The notes beneath the pieces are model-generated. The model saw only the letters and a program-made list of their open reading frames with translations. It made no database searches and was not told the DNA's origin. Position numbers and translations under genes: made by a program. A stretch of 64,000 nt of DNA, from assembly GCF_040412425.1 (NCBI RefSeq), contig NC_089749.1, positions 10,763,662-10,827,661 of the forward strand, in the 5' to 3' direction. The DNA comes from Macrobrachium rosenbergii (lineage: Eukaryota; Arthropoda; Malacostraca; Decapoda; Palaemonidae). Of this stretch, positions 59,352 through 64,000 are shown piece after piece. Each line of letters starts with the position of its first letter. Positions within the stretch are counted from its first letter, which is position 1.

Positions 59352-59725
59352 TTGTTGAACCACTTGGTAATTGAAAGGTTGGAAAAACCTGAATGAAAAT
59401 TAAAAATAGAATAATATTTATCAAATCTATTTTTATTTAAAGAGAAATAAGCTTTACTGCGGACATTCTCTTGAAAATACAAGAATTGGATTTGTGAATG
59501 AATGTTGCATTTAGATCATTAGATCATCGATTTTGAAATATACTAAAATTAAAAATGAATAAAGCCAGTCATTTATTTTAATGTCATTTGAAAATAACCT
59601 TTAATTAAGATAATTTTTTCATGCACTTATTTGAAAGTTTACTCATTTCAGTTCTGGACGCACACATAACATACGTTTCTGGAGGAAAGAAGAAAGTAGG
59701 GCAATTTCGCATGATTTGGCCGTAG
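50633..59725 (+). CDS. Gene C: small secreted four-cysteine protein (5 coding exons)
   Basis: Paralogue of genes A and B; family not recognised. Exons are 50633-50702, 52531-52578, 54899-55033, 56192-56287 and 59652-59725 (stop TAG 59723-59725), about 140 residues, all phase-1 junctions. Exon 1 codes [19 protein letters not shown]..., and the signal peptide closes with VNA before QG. Exon 2 is a 16-codon linker ([12 protein letters not shown]). Exon 3 is a longer linker with sequons NIS and NHT, related to gene A exon 2 and gene B exon 4. Exon 4 carries [12 protein letters not shown] and a fourth Cys ten residues later, the same spacing as gene A (CC-x9-C-x10-C). Exon 5 is short, basic in the middle (GGKKKVGQF) and ends MIWP. 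The last intron (56288-59651) is swollen by about 0.9 kb of AT microsatellite and unrecognised DNA. A poly(A) signal AATAAA lies at 59978-59983. Confidence 0.79.
50730..50809. repeat. CA/AT microsatellite in gene C intron 1
   Basis: (CA)n then (AT)n just after the first exon, matching the position of the gene A (AT)n array. Confidence 0.9.
50965..51063. repeat. Tandem duplication of about 50 bp
   Basis: Two near-identical copies of ttagcggttcaagggggtac...gttgccattcctg in gene C intron 1. Gene B (near 29450) shows a single-copy gttgccattcctgg equivalent. Confidence 0.8.
51184..51345 (+). mobile_element. Old SINE-A fragment in gene C intron 1
   Basis: Orthologous in position to the fragments in genes A and B. 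Confidence 0.55.
51897..52178 (+). mobile_element. SINE-A copy in gene C intron 1
   Basis: Near full-length, cagtgcacctcatgcgatgc to cgcttggcctttggctg. Gene A lacks it. Confidence 0.65.
53428..53509. repeat. (AT)n microsatellite in gene C intron 2
   Basis: About 80 bp of AT. Confidence 0.95.
56335..57260. repeat. AT-rich microsatellite tract with a local duplication
   Basis: CA then many AT arrays. Within it ttttcaagagactatcttta...gaatatagaaagat occurs twice (about 56646-56707 and 56799-56850). Confidence 0.85.
57261..59270. other. Insertion-rich part of gene C intron 4
   Basis: No paralogous match in genes A or B. Contains a pyrimidine-rich patch (58045-58150), an (AT)n array (58202-58272) and AT-rich DNA without supported coding frames. 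Confidence 0.5.
59272..59348. repeat. (AT)n microsatellite
   Basis: About 77 bp of AT; after it, paralogy with the 3' introns of A and B resumes. Confidence 0.95.
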
Positions 59726-59969
59726 AACTTAAATTAGACAGTGTACGATGAAGCAGTCAGAGTTCGGCAGTGATAAAAACAACGCTCAATTTGCCGATAT
59801 TTCGTATCAAAATTAAATTTGAAATATACCCAGATAAAAATGCTTGCTTCATTCCCTAGAAAATGGAGGAATTTACCTATCTGACACCTGGATGTCAATA
59901 TTTCTTTGATGTTCGTTAAAAGTTTTCAAGAAAACCAACATTATTTAACCACAAAAATTGTAATGTGGT

Positions 59970-62070
59970 GTTTACAAATAAATTGATTTGAGATCTGACT
60001 ATTTATAATCTGGACTAATTTATACTTAGAAGATATGTAAGTTACCTTGATTATTGTTTTCTAGCATATTCACAGAAGATATGTAAGAGTTACCTTGATT
60101 ATTGTTTTCTAGCATATTCACCATCCGTAGTTCACTCAGATACTGGGAGAGTAGGCTACATCACTTTCTTTATGAATATTGTCACTGTTTTTCTTTGGGC
60201 ATTAGTAAACCACACTGATTTTATGGTGAATATGTGATTGTGAATCTCATTTGGCCTCCAATGTATTTTAAGAGGTATTAGGAAGAATAAAAAAAATTAT
60301 TGGCAACCATGTTTTATTTTGAGTTTCCTAGTGAATATTGTACGCATGATTTACTGTAGCATTAGAGATGCAACGCTAAAAAGATAATAGTTGTTATGTA
60401 ATCAGGATTATGTAGTATATTGTGCGGTTGACACTGATCAATGTTTTACTCAACAGAAAGTAAGTGAGAATGCAAGAGACATTAAAAATGAGGCAAGGAA
60501 ACATTCGCTTTTGAAAACTACTTAAAGTTAGCATTGTGCTCATTAAATAACATAAATCCTATGGATGATAAACATCCCATGGTAATGGTTCTCTGAGATT
60601 AGAACATACAACTTAATCTAGAGACATACTTCAGTACCAATGGTTAAATGTTTCCCAAGTCTGTTCTGCCACTACCTTAAGTACTTGTATCTTACAAAAT
60701 TCAAATGTGTTGCATCTGGAACAAGATCTGGCGCCGATGAGTAAGTGAATCCAAATCACAGGTTAGCTACAGTAATGCAGGATATTTGTGGCTAAAAAGA
60801 ACGAAAAGCAATCGTTGGAGGTTAAATATACATAGGTAAATACGTCCAAATAAAGAAACCCACATTTCCTAACAAGCTGAGTATGAAATCGAGCAAACAA
60901 TATAGTCTGAAGGATTTTGCCTTAAAAAAAAGGGTAGTTTTAAATATTCAAGATTTCTGCGGAGTTGGAATTACATAAACAGTTAGGAACAGAGGAGATA
61001 CCATAATGGTAAGTGGTGGTGGCATATGTATTTTTCATTTATTGCCACAACTATGTTGATAACTAATGGAACAGAATTTACAATACAAAGGTCCCCCCCT
61101 GCTTGTGGTAAAGCTGCATACGCTCTACTGCGTAGTAGCCTACAGCCATTGCTTCACTGTGCAATTACTTTAGACAGGACTGAGTAACGCTTCTGAGTAT
61201 GTGACTGGGAAATCCAACCGTCTACCACAAAGCAAGTGGCTTCCAGGTCAAACAATCCAACTTGCATTAAGTGAGAAAAAGTAAATGTTGTACAGCTTAG
61301 CTACTGCTTTGCGTGCAAAACGTTAAAAACCGCACAGAAACCTAGTGGTTGTGGAGTAAGGATGCCAAGTGACGATATTACATTGATTTTAAAATGAAGG
61401 TTAGTGATTTCACTGTCTACTCACACGTACACATACCCGGATATGTATATACATGTATGTGTATAAATTGTGTGTCTGTGTTAAAAAGACAGATATATCC
61501 CCATAAAGGTGCCATATACGACAGAGTAAGAATCAGAAACTCACATAGTTACCCAAGAAATACAAATCTACGTTTTCTATTATTCAACTTTTAACACTTC
61601 AGGTTGTAAGGTGGTTTTCCTTTGTTTATATGGATCTTTTCTTACATATAAATTGGGTAACAATTATATATGTTTGATATGAATAGAATAAAATATAGTG
61701 ACATGCCTAAATTGTGTAATGAATACTTTTAAATCCATAAACCTACAAATACGAGAGAACATCTCCATCATAAATAATCTTTTGGTAAGAATAACTTTAC
61801 CAATTTTCTCACGTTTTCGCGGTCAATAGAATGCGTCCATGTTTACCGCCGACCCCAATAACAACAAAACTTCAGTTTCTGTGGACGTTCTCGACTAGAT
61901 ATAGCGGTTGCGTATGTGCGTGGTAATAGAAGGCTTCGGAAGGAGGGTATCTAACGTAAATTAAATTTTTAGTGTACGTATGGACTCGGCAGGGGAAAAA
62001 TTCTTTATGGAGACCAGTGTAAGTGACCCCATCTTATTTTGTTGGTCTAGCTTACGGCATGTCATGCCAG
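59970..62070. repeat. Conserved 3' flank of gene C
   Basis: Matches 9490-11195 and 35690-37590, more diverged. Includes a 53-bp tandem duplication (about 60020-60122, agatatgtaagttaccttga) and a 200-bp insertion near 61380-61600. Confidence 0.6.
59978..59983 (+). terminator. Candidate poly(A) signal of gene C
   Basis: AATAAA lies 253 bp past the stop, at the position equivalent to the gene A signal. Confidence 0.45.
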
Positions 62071-62285
62071 ATTATCACACCAAGGGCATATAGGCCAAGT
62101 TAAACTAAGGCAAATTTCGGTGTTGAACAGTCTAGCCTAGTATGGAGGGTATTTAGAAGGTATTAGGAGATCTCGGTGGTTAACTTCAACCCACCAATAG
62201 AAAATAAGAATGCTATGTAGCATATGTAGGCTACTAGCCTATTACATCAGCAAAACTTGCAAGAGCACAAGTAAACACACATATA

Positions 62286-62286
62286 C

Positions 62287-62342
<56 letters not shown>
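62286..62342. repeat. (AT)n microsatellite
   Basis: About 57 bp of AT. Confidence 0.95.
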
Positions 62343-62344
<2 letters not shown>

Positions 62345-62345
<1 letters not shown>

Positions 62346-63185
62346 CACCTATTGCCACAGTAAGATGTATAGAAAATATATAGGAAAACATGTAACCAGC
62401 ATAAGAGTCGAAGCAAATTGGAAGGCAAGGGTTGAAATAATTCTGCAGGCATATGAAACAACTAGGAGGAAAATGATTGAATCCACAAAACTTTCACATG
62501 TCATTACTCTGAGATAGGTCGAAAATCGTCACAAAGTGTAACTAGAAATCAGTGGAGGAAATGTGAACGTCTGTATTGAACCGTGCCATCAGTTTGACGA
62601 AATGAAATCAATCCTCAAGAGATTTTGGCACATCTGTACGATCGAAGGAGGTTGCCTCATACAACAGGATAGATGTTTCTGAGACGAGATGGTTCACATT
62701 GAGGAAGCAAAAGTCAATCACTTTGTTTTAACGACTTTTAGTTATAGAACCTTTGGCTGTACTGTGATTTTCATATCTTTGTTTGGCCGTATACTTAACC
62801 AGTTAAATAGGTTATACTGGATATATATTTCCCTATGTATTATCTGTGTGGCTTGCGAGCGGTAATAGGTGCTGAATCATAAAATGTTGTTCTCATTTAA
62901 ACAGCAACACTATACTCTGATGACTGTGATATTTTGTCAGTAGGTCAGTAGCTCGCACTCACTCCCTATGCCATTGTTCATCTTCATTTCCTTACCGTAA
63001 GCATTGAACATTATCATCGGCATTGTCTCCGTCATCCTCACTGTTATGGCCAGAGCTCTGTAGAATTAAGGAGTAAGCTGGTTTTTAGTACCCAGGGTTT
63101 TTAATACTTTCATTTCCATTATTTTTTTGTGTCATATAAGCTACAGCATTTCCATTTTTCGCCATTAGGTTCTCACATCACGTCA
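62345..63185. other. Gap without recognised gene
   Basis: No frame with family features; stops are frequent in all six frames. Confidence 0.45.
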
Positions 63186-63186
63186 A

Positions 63187-63188
<2 letters not shown>

Positions 63189-63262
<74 letters not shown>
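63189..63262. repeat. (GA)n microsatellite
   Basis: About 74 bp of GA. Confidence 0.95.
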
Positions 63263-63264
<2 letters not shown>

Positions 63265-63265
<1 letters not shown>

Positions 63266-64000
63266 CATTATGGTCCAACACCAAGAAATTCGTTGCCTAC
63301 CTGTACTGTAGACACAAACATGCACACATACACCTTCTGTCTCCACTGCAATTTATTATTCCTTATTTTTTAGGTGTTTTTTCATGTTTTACTTCGTAAA
63401 ATAATGAAAAACGATAAAAATTATAAAGCTGGATCATTGCACTCAGCACAGACCAATGCACATTTAGACCACCTACTTTACGTGCGTAACATAGATTGTT
63501 CATTTACGTTTAGTTTAAAATTCTGTTCTTACATATATTGTATGGGATTTCCTGTATCAATGACTAACTTATTATTCATTGCCTTGTATAACGGATAATA
63601 GTATTATAAGAGGTGTTGAGGTTTATTTAGGTATAAACAGGTTGCATGATCAGTATGTGCAAATTTGTTACATAAGGTGTTCTCAATTATACAGTTTATT
63701 GGATGTGCAGGGGATTTTGGAATTTAATACAGTATGTGTGTGCAATCACTAAGGTTCTACATAAGATTCACATTATCGTCACATGACTTCCCACTACTTT
63801 ATATGGACTTAATCATTTTTCCTTACACTGGCTTACTTTCTGTGCTCTTTATAATTTATGCTCGCGAAACATTACAGCATTACAGTTAATGGATTGATGT
63901 TATCCCTATTGCCACTTACTTGTAACTACCCAGTTACCCACTCAATAGCCCGCTAACAATCACAGTCCACAGGCCACTGGTCCATCAACGGAACGCTGTT
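63265..64000. other. Right edge without recognised gene
   Basis: AT-rich DNA; a 74-codon open frame at 63374-63598 has no features I can name. Confidence 0.4.

Overview
The window reads as nuclear DNA of an arthropod, most probably a decapod crustacean (shrimp, prawn or crab). The evidence is small phase-1 exons with GT-AG introns, long AT/GT/CT microsatellites, short interstitial TTAGG/CCTAA runs, and SINE, Jockey, Penelope, Merlin and gypsy remnants of the kind common in decapods. No prokaryotic operon structure, rRNA or functional tRNA gene was seen. The organism call is inference from repeat types; no species is claimed.

The main content is a tandem array of three paralogous small secreted-protein genes on the + strand (gene A 4430-9246, gene B 29060-35463, gene C 50633-59725). 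I could assemble all three from open, phase-compatible exons. Each has an almost identical 70-nt signal-peptide exon, then one (A), two (C) or three (B) variable linker exons, an exon coding a short cysteine motif beginning CCF[DE]G[WY]RY, and a small C-terminal exon. Every intron is phase 1, so linker exons can be gained or lost without breaking the frame. I do not recognise the family; the cysteine exon recalls the start of a von Willebrand factor C-type subdomain, which is inference only.

Each gene lies in a large duplicated unit. Upstream is a shared anchor block (from 1, 24245 and 44160) with LINE debris and a conserved proximal promoter carrying a CT tract and a TATA-like box. Downstream is a shared flank (9490-11195, 35690-37590, 59970-62070) containing a possible non-coding exon. 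Later insertions differ between units and date the duplications: a Merlin transposon in unit A (with the empty site in unit B), SINEs with paralogous empty sites, a copy-B foldback insertion, an endonuclease-type LINE with a nested MITE in unit C, and a gypsy element between two Jockey copies.

The spacer between genes A and B (about 12.5-23.9 kb) holds a Jockey remnant, two minisatellites, a perfect 17-bp hairpin, an intronless coiled-coil membrane-protein gene on the - strand broken by one frameshift, a triplicated exon-like repeat, about 0.7 kb of AT/GT microsatellite, a near-perfect palindrome of about 225 bp, and a Penelope-like element between inverted terminal repeats. The last 2 kb shows only microsatellite and unrecognised AT-rich DNA.
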